A stretch of DNA of 64,000 bases from an uncultured Roseburia sp. (GCA_900756925.1 CAAELX010000034.1:33180-97179); one strand, 5' to 3'. Numbered from the stretch's first letter, positions 1-9,106 are shown. Translations and numbers: made by a program. Notes: generated by a model not told the origin, from the sequence alone.

Positions 1-1
1 A

Positions 2-115
2 GGCGGTGCGACAGCGGCAGACATCAGACAGCTGATGCAGGATGTCGCGGAAAAAGTATATGAACAATATGGTGTCCAACTGGAACCGGAAGTAAAGATG
101 ACCGGGGATTTTTAA
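2..115 (+). CDS. murB: UDP-N-acetylenolpyruvoylglucosamine reductase (MurB), C-terminal end only
   Basis: This is the last 37 codons of a gene that begins before the window; the stop is TAA at 113-115. The visible residues include GGATAADIRQLM and, near the end, GVQLEPEV, which match the C-terminal part of MurB, the FAD-dependent NADPH enzyme that reduces UDP-GlcNAc-enolpyruvate to UDP-MurNAc in peptidoglycan synthesis. The position directly before rapZ fits the gene order of many Firmicutes. Only the tail is visible, so the call rests on the short motif plus context. Confidence 0.75.
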   Translation, partial: GGATAADIRQLMQDVAEKVYEQYGVQLEPEVKMTGDF

Positions 116-156
116 CCGGCGGTAGGCAGATACATGTAGCAGAAAGAGGGACAGAG

Positions 157-1035
157 ATGAAGTTTGTGATATTGACCGGAATGTCCGGTGCAGGAAAAAG
201 TACAGCATTGAAAATGATGGAAGATATCGGATTTTACTGTGTGGACAATCTGCCAATCCCGCTGCTCGAGAAGTTCTCAGAGCTTACGGAACTGCAGCAG
301 AATGCGGAGCTGCAGAAGGTAGCAGTGGGGATCGATATCCGGAGTGGACAGTCATTAGAGGAGCTTCGGGATGTATTAGACCGTATTGAGGAAAAAGGAG
401 GATCTTTTGAGATCCTGTTCTTAGATGCGGAGGATAGCGTATTAGTCAAGCGCTACAAAGAGACGAGAAGAACCCATCCGCTCGCAGGTTCAGAGCGCGT
501 GGACAAGGGAATACAGAAGGAGCGGGAGCGGCTTGCCTTCTTAAAGGAACGTGCGGATTATATTATCGATACAAGCCAGCTTCTTACAAGGGAGTTGAAG
601 GCTGAGATTGAGAAGATCTTCGTACAGAACCAGGACTATAAGAATCTGTTCATCACGATTTTGTCCTTTGGGTTTAAGTACGGGATCCCTGCCGATTCCG
701 ACCTTGTATTCGATGTCCGTTTTCTGCCGAACCCTTATTATGTGGAGGGATTGCGTGCAAAGACGGGAAATGATATGGAAATACAGGACTATGTGTTACA
801 GTTTCAGGAGGCACATACGTTTTTAGATAAATTGGAGGACATGGTGAATTTCCTCATTCCAAACTATATTGCGGAGGGGAAGAACCAGCTGGTCATCTCT
901 ATCGGATGTACCGGAGGCAAACACCGTTCTGTAACGCTTGCCAATGAGTTATATAAACGGCTGGCAGAGCGGAAAGAGTACGGGCTGAAGATAGAACACA
1001 GAGATATTGGAAAGGATGCTTTGAGAGGAAAATAG
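157..1035 (+). CDS. rapZ: RapZ/YvcJ family nucleotide-binding protein
   Basis: The 292-residue protein has the full length of the RapZ (YvcJ) family. A Walker A loop GMSGAGKS lies at residues 8-15, and the C-terminal domain carries the family signature SIGCTGGKHRS near residue 250. RapZ is an RNase adaptor and nucleotide-binding protein; in E. coli it senses cell-wall precursor status and guides decay of the GlmZ sRNA, while in Firmicutes YvcJ hydrolyses nucleotides and is poorly understood. It follows the murB end by 41 bp and is separated from whiA by one base, so the genes are almost certainly cotranscribed. In many Firmicutes yvcK lies between rapZ and whiA; it is absent here. Confidence 0.95.
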   Translation: MKFVILTGMSGAGKSTALKMMEDIGFYCVDNLPIPLLEKFSELTELQQNAELQKVAVGIDIRSGQSLEELRDVLDRIEEKGGSFEILFLDAEDSVLVKRYKETRRTHPLAGSERVDKGIQKERERLAFLKERADYIIDTSQLLTRELKAEIEKIFVQNQDYKNLFITILSFGFKYGIPADSDLVFDVRFLPNPYYVEGLRAKTGNDMEIQDYVLQFQEAHTFLDKLEDMVNFLIPNYIAEGKNQLVISIGCTGGKHRSVTLANELYKRLAERKEYGLKIEHRDIGKDALRGK

Positions 1036-1036
1036 A

Positions 1037-1936
1037 ATGTCATTTTCAAGTGAAGTGAAGGAAGAGCTTTCGAAACATCCGGGAAAAAGCAGACATTGTC
1101 AGATCGCGGAGCTGGCAGCTCTGTTTGTATTTGATGGAAAAATAGAAATGACAGACTCTGGATGTGATATGTACCTAGATTCGGAGAGCGAGGTTGTCAA
1201 CCGCAAATATGAGCTTTTAGAGCGGCTTCTCTTTCAGAACAGGCAGTCTGCCCAGGGTGTGTCAGAAAAGCAGCAGAAGCAGAGACTTTATGAGATGGTG
1301 AAGCTGTGGGATGAGGTGAAGAAGATCCCGGTACAGACCGATGTGGTGAATGGTCTTCTGTTGCAGCAGAGCTGCTGTAAGAGAGCCTATATCCGTGGAG
1401 CATTCTTAGCGGGAGGGTCAATCAGTGACCCAAACAAAGCCTATCATTTTGAGATTGTGTGCCGGACGATGGAGCAGGCAGCACAGCTTCGGAATACGAT
1501 CAACAGCTTTTCTATGGATGCCAAGATTGTAGAACGCAAGAAACATTATGTGGTCTATTTAAAAGAGGGATCACAGATTGTAGATATTTTAAATGTAATG
1601 GAAGCACATGTCGCGCTGATGGAGCTCGAAAATGTGAGAATCTTAAAGGAAATGCGCAACTCGGTCAACCGCCAGGTGAACTGTGAGACTGCCAACATCA
1701 GCAAAACGGTGAATGCGGCGGTCAAGCAGTTAGAGGATATCACATTCATCCGAGATCATGCAGGCCTGGACAGCCTGCCGGATAACTTGCGGGAGATGGC
1801 GCTTCTTCGGCTAGAGCATCCGGAGGCACCGCTTAAGGAGCTTGGCACTTATTTAAATCCGCCGGTTGGCAAATCAGGTGTGAATCACAGGTTAAGAAAG
1901 ATCAGCGAGATTGCGGAAGAGATGCAGACAGGTTGA
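1037..1936 (+). CDS. whiA: DNA-binding protein WhiA
   Basis: The 299-residue protein matches WhiA over its full length. It has an N-terminal LAGLIDADG-like domain, with RGAFLAGGSISDP near residues 115-130, and a C-terminal helix-turn-helix ending in VGKSGVNHRLRKI. WhiA binds DNA and influences sporulation in Streptomyces and chromosome segregation and cell division in Bacillus. The ATG lies one base after the rapZ stop, so translational coupling is likely. The next gene is an HPr/Crh-like protein, the same neighbour as in Bacillus subtilis (yvcJ-yvcK-whiA-crh). Confidence 0.95.
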   Translation: MSFSSEVKEELSKHPGKSRHCQIAELAALFVFDGKIEMTDSGCDMYLDSESEVVNRKYELLERLLFQNRQSAQGVSEKQQKQRLYEMVKLWDEVKKIPVQTDVVNGLLLQQSCCKRAYIRGAFLAGGSISDPNKAYHFEIVCRTMEQAAQLRNTINSFSMDAKIVERKKHYVVYLKEGSQIVDILNVMEAHVALMELENVRILKEMRNSVNRQVNCETANISKTVNAAVKQLEDITFIRDHAGLDSLPDNLREMALLRLEHPEAPLKELGTYLNPPVGKSGVNHRLRKISEIAEEMQTG

Positions 1937-1974
1937 CAGCTGTTAGAATGAGAGGGAAAGAGAAAATTCTGCAC

Positions 1975-2028
1975 AGCTTGCTGGGTGTGCATAGCTTGCT
2001 GGGCGTGCATAGCTTGCTTGGCATGCGC
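1975..2028. repeat. Three tandem 18-bp repeats in the crh-like leader
   Basis: The units are AGCTTGCTGGGTGTGCAT at 1975-1992, AGCTTGCTGGGCGTGCAT at 1993-2010 and a diverged AGCTTGCTTGGCATGCGC at 2011-2028. A single related AGCTTGCTGGGC occurs at 9838-9849 in the amtB leader, at the same place relative to the hairpin and ribosome binding site that follow. The array therefore looks like local expansion of part of the recurring leader element. Confidence 0.85.
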
Positions 2029-2040
2029 ACCAGAGGTTAT

Positions 2041-2083
2041 GCTCCACGAGTGGAGCTGCATTTTGCTTCGCAAAACGAGGAGG
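2041..2083 (+). promoter_or_regulatory. Leader hairpin-SD element, copy 1 (crh-like gene)
   Basis: A perfect hairpin GCTCCAC-GA-GTGGAGC at 2041-2056 is followed by a second one, TTTTGC-TTC-GCAAAA at 2061-2075, and then by CGAGGAGG as the ribosome binding site before the ATG at 2089. The second hairpin with a TTC loop, one C, and then the Shine-Dalgarno sequence recurs upstream of amtB, yigZ, bcd and uraA. Confidence 0.7.
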
Positions 2084-2088
2084 AAAAT

Positions 2089-2343
2089 ATGAAGAAGACA
2101 GTGAAAGTGCACATGAAGGATGGACTCGAAGCAAGGCCGGTTGCCATGCTGGTACAGACCGCAAACCGTTTCTCAAGCCATATTTATCTGGAGCTGGAGG
2201 AGAAACGGATCAATGCCAAGAGCATCATGGGTGTAATGAGCCTTGCGCTGATGGATGGGTCTGAGGTTGCGATTGATGCAGAGGGCGCTGATGAGAAGGA
2301 AGCTGCAGAAGCGATAGGAAGCTTCCTGACAGGACAGAATTAG
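2089..2343 (+). CDS. crh: HPr-like protein lacking the phosphorylatable histidine (Crh-like)
   Basis: This 84-residue protein has the HPr fold signature but reads GLEARP at residues 12-17, where HPr has G(I/L)HARP. The active-site histidine that takes the phosphate from enzyme I is replaced by glutamate (E14). The regulatory serine block KSIMGVMSL is intact, with S45 equivalent to HPr Ser46, the target of HPr kinase. Bacillus Crh is the known HPr paralogue with a replaced histidine (Gln there); it works only through P-Ser as a CcpA co-repressor, and it lies in the same position after whiA. A role in carbon catabolite control rather than sugar transport is therefore inferred. An in-frame extension to 1933 exists, but the start at 2089 has a clear GAGGAGG and matches family length. 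Confidence 0.85.
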   Translation: MKKTVKVHMKDGLEARPVAMLVQTANRFSSHIYLELEEKRINAKSIMGVMSLALMDGSEVAIDAEGADEKEAAEAIGSFLTGQN

Positions 2344-2384
2344 TCTACAGACAGAATAATAAGAAGATGGGTGATGATAAGAGA

Positions 2385-3272
2385 ATGATGAAGAAGAGAT
2401 TGTTATTTGTATTTAATCCACGTTCCGGAAAAGCCCAGATTAAAAATCATCTGATGGATATCGTGGATACGATGGTGAAGGCAGGCTATGAAGTGAATGT
2501 ATATCCAACACAGTGTGCAGGAGACGCAAAAGAGAAAATCGAGACGGAGGCAGGGGAGTATGACCTTGTCGTATGCAGCGGTGGAGATGGAACCTTGGCT
2601 GAGGCGGTTACCGGAATGATGAACCGAAAGGACAGACTTCCGTTGGGATACATACCGGCAGGAAGCACGAATGACTTTGCATCATCACTTGGAATTCCGA
2701 AGAATATGGTGGAGGCAGCGAAGACCGCAGTCGGCGGAAAGCAGTTTTCCTGCGATATCGGTTCGTTTAACGGCGATTATTTCGTCTATGTGGCAGCGTT
2801 CGGGCTTTTTACAGAGGTGTCTTATTCGACAAGCCAGGAGTGGAAGAATGTGTTAGGGCATGCTGCTTATATTTTAGAAGGGGCGAAGTGCCTGCATGAC
2901 ATTCCTACCTATATGATGCAGGTCGAATATAATAATACAGTTATTCAGGATGAATTCATTTATGGTATGATTACAAATTCTACGTCTGTAGGCGGATTCA
3001 AAGGGATGACGGGAAAAGATGTCCTCTTAGATGACGGCGTCTTTGAAGTGACACTGATTAAGACCCCGAGAAATCCGATTGAGTTAAATGAGATCATCGG
3101 TGCGTTAATCAATCTGGTAGATGACACGGATATGGTCTATTCCTTTAAGACGAATGAGGTGAAGTTTACTTCCGGAAAAGAAATTTCCTGGACGAGGGAC
3201 GGGGAATTTGGCGGTATCCATACAGAGGTATGCATCCGGAACCTGAAACAGGCAGTGGAGATTATGGTATAA
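2385..3272 (+). CDS. Diacylglycerol kinase family lipid kinase
   Basis: The protein has about 295 residues. NPRSGKAQ near the N-terminus, CSGGDGTLAEA (the GGDGT nucleotide-binding loop) and YIPAGSTNDFA are the hallmarks of the DAGK catalytic domain of the DagK/YegS/BmrU family. Such enzymes phosphorylate diacylglycerol or related lipids at the inner membrane face and recycle it to phosphatidic acid. The start at 2385 is preferred because GGTGAT lies eight bases upstream; an in-frame ATG at 2367 and another at 2388 are alternatives. It follows the crh-like gene by about 40 bp and probably belongs to the same transcript. The exact lipid substrate cannot be told from sequence. Confidence 0.9.
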   Translation: MMKKRLLFVFNPRSGKAQIKNHLMDIVDTMVKAGYEVNVYPTQCAGDAKEKIETEAGEYDLVVCSGGDGTLAEAVTGMMNRKDRLPLGYIPAGSTNDFASSLGIPKNMVEAAKTAVGGKQFSCDIGSFNGDYFVYVAAFGLFTEVSYSTSQEWKNVLGHAAYILEGAKCLHDIPTYMMQVEYNNTVIQDEFIYGMITNSTSVGGFKGMTGKDVLLDDGVFEVTLIKTPRNPIELNEIIGALINLVDDTDMVYSFKTNEVKFTSGKEISWTRDGEFGGIHTEVCIRNLKQAVEIMV

Positions 3273-3305
3273 AATGACTGCCGTGCGAAGCACGTGTAGA
3301 TTAGG

Positions 3306-3328
3306 ACCATGAATTATAAATTCATGGT
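3306..3328. repeat. Perfect inverted repeat downstream of the lipid kinase
   Basis: ACCATGAATT and AATTCATGGT flank a 3-base ATA spacer. The 10-bp stem is A/T rich and is followed by ATAAAAAA, not a T-tract, so it does not look like a normal intrinsic terminator on the plus strand. It may be an operator or a weak terminator. Confidence 0.4.
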
Positions 3329-3381
3329 ATAAAAAACCGAAAATATGTCTCTTTTAGGCTGAAATATCATGAAAATTTTGC

Positions 3382-3410
3382 TTTATTTTTACGGCAAAGT
3401 AATATATAAT
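3382..3410 (+). promoter_or_regulatory. Probable promoter of fba
   Basis: A perfect -10 TATAAT at 3405-3410 lies 17 bp after a poor -35 (TTTATT, 3382-3387). Transcription from here would give a leader of about 65 nt before the fba start. The same weak -35/strong -10 pattern is seen at the PBP promoter. Confidence 0.5.
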
Positions 3411-3483
3411 ACGGGTTAGGGAAATGCCGGGAAAAGGGACATCCCAGATTCTGGCAAATATTTTAAATTATGGAGGAATTACA

Positions 3484-4350
3484 ATGTTAGTATCTGCAAA
3501 AGAGATGTTAGACAAGGCAAAAGCCGGTCACTATGCTGTTGGTCAGTTCAACATCAACAACTTAGAGTGGACAAAGGCTGTATTATTAACAGCACAGGAA
3601 TTAAAATCCCCTGTTATCTTAGGAGTATCTGAGGGTGCTGGAAAGTACATGACAGGATTCAAGACCGTAGCTGCTATGGTAAAGGCTATGGACGAAGAGC
3701 TCGGAATTACAGTTCCTGTAGCATTACACTTAGACCATGGAACCTACGAAGGATGCTACAAATGCATCAAGGCAGGCTTCACATCTATCATGTTTGACGG
3801 TTCTCACTATCCAATCGAGGAGAATGTTGAGAAGACAAAGGAATTAGTAGCAGTTGCTCATCAGTTAGGTTTATCTATTGAAGCTGAAGTTGGTTCTATC
3901 GGTGGAGAAGAAGACGGTGTTGTAGGTATGGGCGAGTGTGCTGATCCGAACGAGTGTAAGGCAATCGCTGACCTTGGTGTAGATATGCTTGCAGCTGGTA
4001 TCGGTAACATCCACGGTAAATATCCGGCAAACTGGCCAGGATTAAGCTTTGAGACATTAGCAGCAGTTCAGGAGAAGACAGGCATGATGCCATTAGTTCT
4101 TCACGGTGGTACAGGTATCCCTGCTGATATGATCAAGAAAGCAATTGACCTTGGAGTATCTAAGATCAACGTAAATACAGAGTGTCAGTTATCTTTCGCA
4201 GATGCTACACGTAAATATATCGAAGCTGGCAAAGACCTGGAAGGAAAGGGATTTGACCCACGTAAATTATTAGCTCCTGGTGCAGAAGCAATCAAAGCAA
4301 CTGTAAAAGAGAAGATGGAATTATTCGGATCTGTTGGAAAAGCAGAATAA
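3484..4350 (+). CDS. fba: Class II fructose-1,6-bisphosphate aldolase
   Basis: The 288-residue protein carries the class II aldolase signatures: HLDHGTYE with a zinc-ligand histidine, IEAEVGSIGGEEDG, GIGNIHGKYP and LHGGTGIP with the other zinc-binding histidines, and SKINVNTE near the C-terminus. It cleaves fructose-1,6-bisphosphate to glyceraldehyde-3-phosphate and dihydroxyacetone phosphate in glycolysis using zinc. The start at 3484 is chosen for GGAGG at 3472-3476; an in-frame ATG at 3424 would add 20 unlikely residues. The gene has its own promoter and terminator and looks monocistronic. Its codon choice (many TTA and GTA codons) differs from its neighbours and suggests high expression. 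Confidence 0.96.
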   Translation: MLVSAKEMLDKAKAGHYAVGQFNINNLEWTKAVLLTAQELKSPVILGVSEGAGKYMTGFKTVAAMVKAMDEELGITVPVALHLDHGTYEGCYKCIKAGFTSIMFDGSHYPIEENVEKTKELVAVAHQLGLSIEAEVGSIGGEEDGVVGMGECADPNECKAIADLGVDMLAAGIGNIHGKYPANWPGLSFETLAAVQEKTGMMPLVLHGGTGIPADMIKKAIDLGVSKINVNTECQLSFADATRKYIEAGKDLEGKGFDPRKLLAPGAEAIKATVKEKMELFGSVGKAE

Positions 4351-4374
4351 TCTAGGACAATAGTAGAAAAAGGA

Positions 4375-4406
4375 AGAGCGTTCCAAGTGATTGGAGCGCT
4401 CTTTTT
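4375..4406 (+). terminator. Intrinsic terminator of fba
   Basis: AGAGCGTTCCAA pairs with TTGGAGCGCTCT (one G-T wobble) around GTGA and is followed by TTTTT. It lies 25 bases after the fba stop. A hairpin of clearly related sequence lies upstream of the second glutamine synthetase at 6831-6865. Confidence 0.85.
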
Positions 4407-4465
4407 GGAAATGGCGTGTGTGAACTGTAAGTTAGAGGAAAATGAAGAAAGTGTTAATTTATTAG

Positions 4466-4494
4466 TTGCATTTATTTGTTTATTCTCTTATATT
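4466..4494 (+). promoter_or_regulatory. Probable promoter of the first GSIII gene
   Basis: TTGCAT (4466-4471) and TATATT (4489-4494) are spaced by 17 bp in a very A/T-rich stretch, about 65 bp before the ATG. Confidence 0.55.
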
Positions 4495-4560
4495 AGTTAT
4501 GTGAATTAAAACCGAAACATCGAATCTGAGGGGATTAGATGAAAGAAAGGAAAAAAAGAG

Positions 4561-6681
4561 ATGAGCGAAAAGGAATACTTTAATGTAGTAGACATTTTCG
4601 GGGAGAATGTGTTTAACGATTCTGTGATGCAGGCACGACTTCCGAAAAAAGTCTACAAAAAACTCCATGAAGTGATGGAGGAGGGGAAAGAGTTAGACCT
4701 TGAGACAGCAGACGTGGTAGCGCATGAGATGAAGGAGTGGGCGATTGAAAAAGGGGCAACCCATTATACCCACTGGTTCCAGCCGCTTACCGGTGTGACC
4801 GCGGAGAAGCATGATTCCTTTATCACCGCACCGATGGAGAATGGCAAGGTACTGATGAGCTTTTCCGGAAAAGAGCTGATCAAGGGTGAGCCGGATGCAT
4901 CATCTTTCCCGTCCGGAGGCCTGCGTGCTACCTTTGAGGCGAGAGGTTATACAGCCTGGGATTGTACTTCCCCTGCCTTTGTTCGTCAGGATGCAGCAGG
5001 AGCAACACTCTGTATTCCAACTGCCTTCTGTTCTTATACAGGTGAGGCACTTGACCAGAAGACACCACTGCTCCGTTCTATGGAAGCAATCAATGAGCAG
5101 GCACTTCGCTTAATCCGTTTATTTGGCAATACAACTTCAAAGAGAGTGACTCCATCTGTAGGACCGGAGCAGGAGTACTTCATCGTAGACCGTGAGAAGT
5201 ATTTACAGAGAAAAGATCTGATTTTTACCGGTCGTACCCTGTTCGGTGCCATGCCGCCGAAAGGACAGGAGATGGACGATCACTATTTCGGAAGTATCAG
5301 GGAACGTATCGCATCTTATATGAAGGATGTGAATATCGAGCTTTGGAAGCTTGGTGTTTCTTCAAAGACCCAGCACAATGAGGTGGCTCCGGCACAGCAT
5401 GAATTAGCACCGATCTATGCGGTTGCCAATATTGCGGTTGACCACAACCAGCTCATCATGGAGACGTTAAAGAAAGTGGCATATCGTCATGGCTTACAGT
5501 GTCTCTTACATGAGAAACCATTTGCAGGAGTCAATGGTTCCGGAAAGCATGACAACTGGTCCATCACGACCGATGATGGGATCAATCTGTTAGAGCCAGG
5601 CAAGACACCGCATGAGAACATTCAGTTCTTATTAGTATTAACCTGTATTTTAAAGGCAGTAGATGTACACGCAGATCTGCTCCGGGAATCCGCAGCAGAT
5701 GTCGGAAATGACCACAGATTAGGGGCAAATGAGGCACCACCAGCGATTCTTTCCGTATATCTCGGAGAGCAGCTTCAGGATGTGCTTTCCCAGCTGATCA
5801 GCACAGGCTCCGCCACACACAGTATTTCCGGTCAGAAATTAGAGACGGGCGTGAAGTCCCTTCCGGATTTTATGAAGGATGCGACAGACCGAAACAGAAC
5901 CTCACCATTTGCTTTCACAGGTAATAAATTCGAGTTCCGTATGGTTGGTTCCCAGGATTCCGTAGCGCAGCCGAACGTTGTGTTAAATACGATCGTGGCA
6001 GAAGCTTTCGCAGAGGCATGTGACGAGTTAGAGCAGGCAGAAGACTTCGATATGGCAGTCCACGACATGATCAAGAAATATGCGACCGAACACCAGAGAA
6101 TCGTCTTCAACGGAAACGGTTATTCTGATGAATGGGTAGAGGAGGCAGAGCGCAGGGGTCTCCCGAATATCAAGTCCATGGTGGATGCAATTCCGGCGTT
6201 GAATACGGATAAGGCTGTGGCATTATTTGAGAAGTTCGGCGTTTTCACAAAGGCAGAGTTAGACTCCCGTGTTGAGATCGAATATGAGACTTACGCAAAA
6301 GAAATCAATATCGAGGCGAAGGCAATGATCGATATCGCAACCAAGCAGATTATTCCGGCAGTCATCAAGTATACGATCACGCTGGCAGACTCCATCAATG
6401 CCGTGAAAGCAGCATGCGGCGCAGATATTAGTGTGCAGACAGAGATTTTAACGGAGGTATCCGATCTGCTTGCTGACACGAAGCATGCACTGTCCCACTT
6501 AGAGGAAGTGACCGCAAAGGGTGGCACAATGGAGCAGGGCAGGGAACAGGCTGTCTACTATCGTGATGAGGTCATGACCGCGATGCATGCACTGCGTACA
6601 CCGGTTGACAAGCTGGAGATGTTAGTGGACAAATCCATGTGGCCGATGCCGTCTTATGGTGACTTAATGTTCGAGGTTTAG
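4561..6681 (+). CDS. glnN: Glutamine synthetase type III, copy 1
   Basis: The 706-residue length is that of GSIII, much longer than GSI (about 445). The protein opens with [13 protein letters not shown] and contains the GSIII blocks [24 protein letters not shown] and [16 protein letters not shown]. It makes glutamine from glutamate, ammonia and ATP as a cytoplasmic oligomer. A second, very similar copy follows 295 bp downstream, and glnK and amtB come next, so this is a nitrogen-assimilation cluster. Most differences from copy 2 are conservative and no catalytic motif is lost. The start has a purine-rich GGAAAAAAAGAG upstream. Confidence 0.95.
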   Translation: MSEKEYFNVVDIFGENVFNDSVMQARLPKKVYKKLHEVMEEGKELDLETADVVAHEMKEWAIEKGATHYTHWFQPLTGVTAEKHDSFITAPMENGKVLMSFSGKELIKGEPDASSFPSGGLRATFEARGYTAWDCTSPAFVRQDAAGATLCIPTAFCSYTGEALDQKTPLLRSMEAINEQALRLIRLFGNTTSKRVTPSVGPEQEYFIVDREKYLQRKDLIFTGRTLFGAMPPKGQEMDDHYFGSIRERIASYMKDVNIELWKLGVSSKTQHNEVAPAQHELAPIYAVANIAVDHNQLIMETLKKVAYRHGLQCLLHEKPFAGVNGSGKHDNWSITTDDGINLLEPGKTPHENIQFLLVLTCILKAVDVHADLLRESAADVGNDHRLGANEAPPAILSVYLGEQLQDVLSQLISTGSATHSISGQKLETGVKSLPDFMKDATDRNRTSPFAFTGNKFEFRMVGSQDSVAQPNVVLNTIVAEAFAEACDELEQAEDFDMAVHDMIKKYATEHQRIVFNGNGYSDEWVEEAERRGLPNIKSMVDAIPALNTDKAVALFEKFGVFTKAELDSRVEIEYETYAKEINIEAKAMIDIATKQIIPAVIKYTITLADSINAVKAACGADISVQTEILTEVSDLLADTKHALSHLEEVTAKGGTMEQGREQAVYYRDEVMTAMHALRTPVDKLEMLVDKSMWPMPSYGDLMFEV

Positions 6682-6830
6682 GGTTACGTTAAAATTGAAC
6701 AAAAAGAGATTGTTTCCAGGGAAATGATTATCTAAAATTTACAAAATAGAAAAAAATGGGAAAAAGAGCTTGAAAAAAGTTCGAAGGTGTATTATTTTAA
6801 TACCAACAAAACATTGAACGAAAACGAACA

Positions 6831-6865
6831 AGGGTGTTCCAAGAGGATTGGAACGCCCTTTTTGT
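6831..6865 (+). terminator. Terminator/attenuator-like hairpin between the GSIII genes
   Basis: AGGGTGTTCCAA pairs with TTGGAACGCCCT around GAGGA and is followed by TTTTTG. It could terminate the first GSIII gene. It lies 150 bp after that stop, downstream of a possible promoter (TTGAAA at 6770, TATTTT at 6793), so it may instead sit in the leader of the second copy as an attenuator. Its sequence resembles the fba terminator upstream of copy 1. Confidence 0.75.
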
Positions 6866-6883
6866 TTTGCCAATGAAAAGCAA

Positions 6884-6922
6884 TTCACTCGAGCCATTCG
6901 CTAAAACGCATCTTCGAGTGAA
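6884..6922 (+). promoter_or_regulatory. Inverted repeat in the leader of the second GSIII gene
   Basis: TTCACTCGA (6884-6892) pairs with TCGAGTGAA (6914-6922). The 3' arm overlaps GTGAACTGTAA, which is also found at 4420-4430 in the leader of copy 1. Its function is not known. Confidence 0.45.
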
Positions 6923-6976
6923 CTGTAAAAGAAACAAATCTCAGGGGATTTGGATGAACAGAAAGGATGTAGAAGG

Positions 6977-9100
6977 ATGAGTGAGAAGAAAGAATATTTT
7001 AACGTAGCAGACATCTTCGGCGAGAACGTATTCAACGATGCAGTGATGCAGGAACGCCTTCCGAAAAAGATTTACAAAAAGCTCCATGAAGTTATGGATG
7101 AGGGCAAAGAGTTAGATCTGGAAACTGCTGATGTGGTAGCACATGAGATGAAGGAATGGGCAATCGAAAAAGGTGCTACCCATTACACCCACTGGTTCCA
7201 GCCGCTTACCGGTGTAACCGCAGAGAAGCATGATTCTTTCATCACAGCTCCGATGCCAAACGGTAAAGTGTTAATGAGCTTTTCCGGAAAGGAACTGATC
7301 AAAGGTGAGCCGGATGCATCTTCTTTCCCGTCAGGGGGACTGAGAGCTACCTTTGAAGCGAGAGGTTATACAGCGTGGGATTGTACTTCACCGGCATTTG
7401 TCAGACAGGATGCAGCAGGAGCAACACTCTGTATTCCAACAGCTTTCTGCTCTTACACAGGCGAGGCACTCGACCAGAAGACACCATTACTTCGTTCTAT
7501 GGAAGCAATCAATGAGCAGTCCTTAAGACTGTTAAAATTATTTGGAAATACAACTTCCAAGAGAGTGACACCTTCCGTAGGACCGGAGCAGGAATACTTC
7601 ATCGTAGACAGAGAGAAATATTTACAGAGAAAAGATTTAATTTTCACCGGACGTACCTTATTCGGAGCAATGCCTCCAAAAGGACAGGAGATGGACGATC
7701 ACTACTTCGGAAGCATCCGTGAGAGAATCGCTTCTTACATGAAGGATGTGAACGAGGAGCTCTGGAAGCTTGGAGTATCTGCCAAGACACAGCACAACGA
7801 AGTAGCACCTGCACAGCATGAGTTAGCACCGATCTATGCAGAGGCAAACATCGCAGTTGACCACAACCAGTTAGTAATGGAGACTTTGAAAAAAGTTGCT
7901 TACCGTCATGGTTTACAGTGTCTGCTTCATGAAAAACCATTCGCAGGTGTCAATGGTTCCGGAAAACATAACAACTGGTCCATCACAACCGATGATGGCA
8001 TCAACTTATTAGATCCGGGCAAAACACCGCATGAGAACATCCAGTTCTTATTAGTTTTAACCTGTATCTTAAAAGCAGTTGATATCCATGCAGACCTGCT
8101 CCGGGAATCAGCAGCAGATGTCGGAAATGATCACAGATTAGGAGCAAACGAGGCACCACCTGCAATCCTTTCTGTATTCCTTGGCGAACAGCTGCAGGAT
8201 GTGTTGGCACAGTTAATCAGCACCGGAGAGGCAACACACAGTATCACTGGAAAAATGTTAGAGACTGGTGTTAAGACCTTACCGGATTTCATGAAAGATG
8301 CGACAGACCGAAACAGAACTTCTCCATTTGCTTTCACAGGAAATAAGTTCGAGTTCCGTATGGTTGGTTCCCAGGATTCCATCGCCCAGCCAAACGTTGT
8401 ATTAAATACGATTGTGGCAGAGGCATTTGCAGAGGCATGCGATGAACTGGAAAAAGCAGATGACTTCGATATGGCAGTCCATGACCTGATCAAGAAATAT
8501 GCGACCGAGCACCAGAGAATCGTCTTCAACGGAAATGGTTATTCTGATGAGTGGGTAGCAGAGGCAGAGCGCAGAGGTCTTCCGAACATCAAATCTATGG
8601 TAGATGCCATCCCGGCACTGAATACTGACAAGGCAGTGACATTGTTCGAAAAATTTGGTGTCTTCACGAAGGCAGAGTTAGACTCCCGTGTTGAAATCGA
8701 ATACGAGACCTACGCAAAAGAAATCAATATCGAGGCAAAGGCAATGATCGACATTGCAACCAAACAGATCATTCCGGCAGTCATCAAATATACAACTGTT
8801 CTGGCAGAGTCTATCACAGCAGTGAAGAGCGCATGTGCAGCAGACGTAAGTGTACAGACCGAGATCCTGACAGAGGTATCCGATCTTCTTGCTGATACCA
8901 AGGGAGCACTTTCTAAGTTAGAGGAAGTGACAGCCCAGGGTGGTGCAATGGAAGAAGGAAGAGAGCAGGCAGTCTTCTATCATGATGAAGTAAAGAGCGC
9001 GATGGATGAATTAAGAGCTCCGGTTGATAAGCTTGAAATGTTAGTAGATAAATCCATGTGGCCAATGCCATCCTATGGAGATCTGATCTTCGAGGTATAA
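6977..9100 (+). CDS. glnN: Glutamine synthetase type III, copy 2
   Basis: This 707-residue GSIII is nearly identical in protein sequence to copy 1; long blocks such as [20 protein letters not shown] are unchanged, while third codon positions differ often. It has the same catalytic blocks ([38 protein letters not shown]) and the same function, ATP-dependent glutamine synthesis. The ATG at 6977 matches the start of copy 1; an in-frame ATG at 6950 would add nine unconserved residues. Residual similarity of the leaders (GTGAACTGTAA, AGGGGATT) shows that the duplication included upstream DNA. The two copies may be expressed under different nitrogen conditions. Confidence 0.95.
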   Translation: MSEKKEYFNVADIFGENVFNDAVMQERLPKKIYKKLHEVMDEGKELDLETADVVAHEMKEWAIEKGATHYTHWFQPLTGVTAEKHDSFITAPMPNGKVLMSFSGKELIKGEPDASSFPSGGLRATFEARGYTAWDCTSPAFVRQDAAGATLCIPTAFCSYTGEALDQKTPLLRSMEAINEQSLRLLKLFGNTTSKRVTPSVGPEQEYFIVDREKYLQRKDLIFTGRTLFGAMPPKGQEMDDHYFGSIRERIASYMKDVNEELWKLGVSAKTQHNEVAPAQHELAPIYAEANIAVDHNQLVMETLKKVAYRHGLQCLLHEKPFAGVNGSGKHNNWSITTDDGINLLDPGKTPHENIQFLLVLTCILKAVDIHADLLRESAADVGNDHRLGANEAPPAILSVFLGEQLQDVLAQLISTGEATHSITGKMLETGVKTLPDFMKDATDRNRTSPFAFTGNKFEFRMVGSQDSIAQPNVVLNTIVAEAFAEACDELEKADDFDMAVHDLIKKYATEHQRIVFNGNGYSDEWVAEAERRGLPNIKSMVDAIPALNTDKAVTLFEKFGVFTKAELDSRVEIEYETYAKEINIEAKAMIDIATKQIIPAVIKYTTVLAESITAVKSACAADVSVQTEILTEVSDLLADTKGALSKLEEVTAQGGAMEEGREQAVFYHDEVKSAMDELRAPVDKLEMLVDKSMWPMPSYGDLIFEV

Positions 9101-9106
9101 AAAAAG

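Noticed and set aside
1975..2028. CRISPR-like short repeats
   Set aside because: Only three 18-bp units with no spacers and no cas genes; they are direct tandem repeats.
4375..4406. ANTAR-type hexaloop in the fba/GSIII hairpin
   Set aside because: The loop AGTGAT has A and G at positions 1 and 4, but its ends pair to leave a GTGA tetraloop, and the hairpin ends in a T-run right after fba, so a plain terminator is simpler.
4561..9100. Assembly artefact as the cause of the doubled GSIII gene
   Set aside because: The copies differ at many synonymous positions and in their leaders, which an assembly error would not produce.
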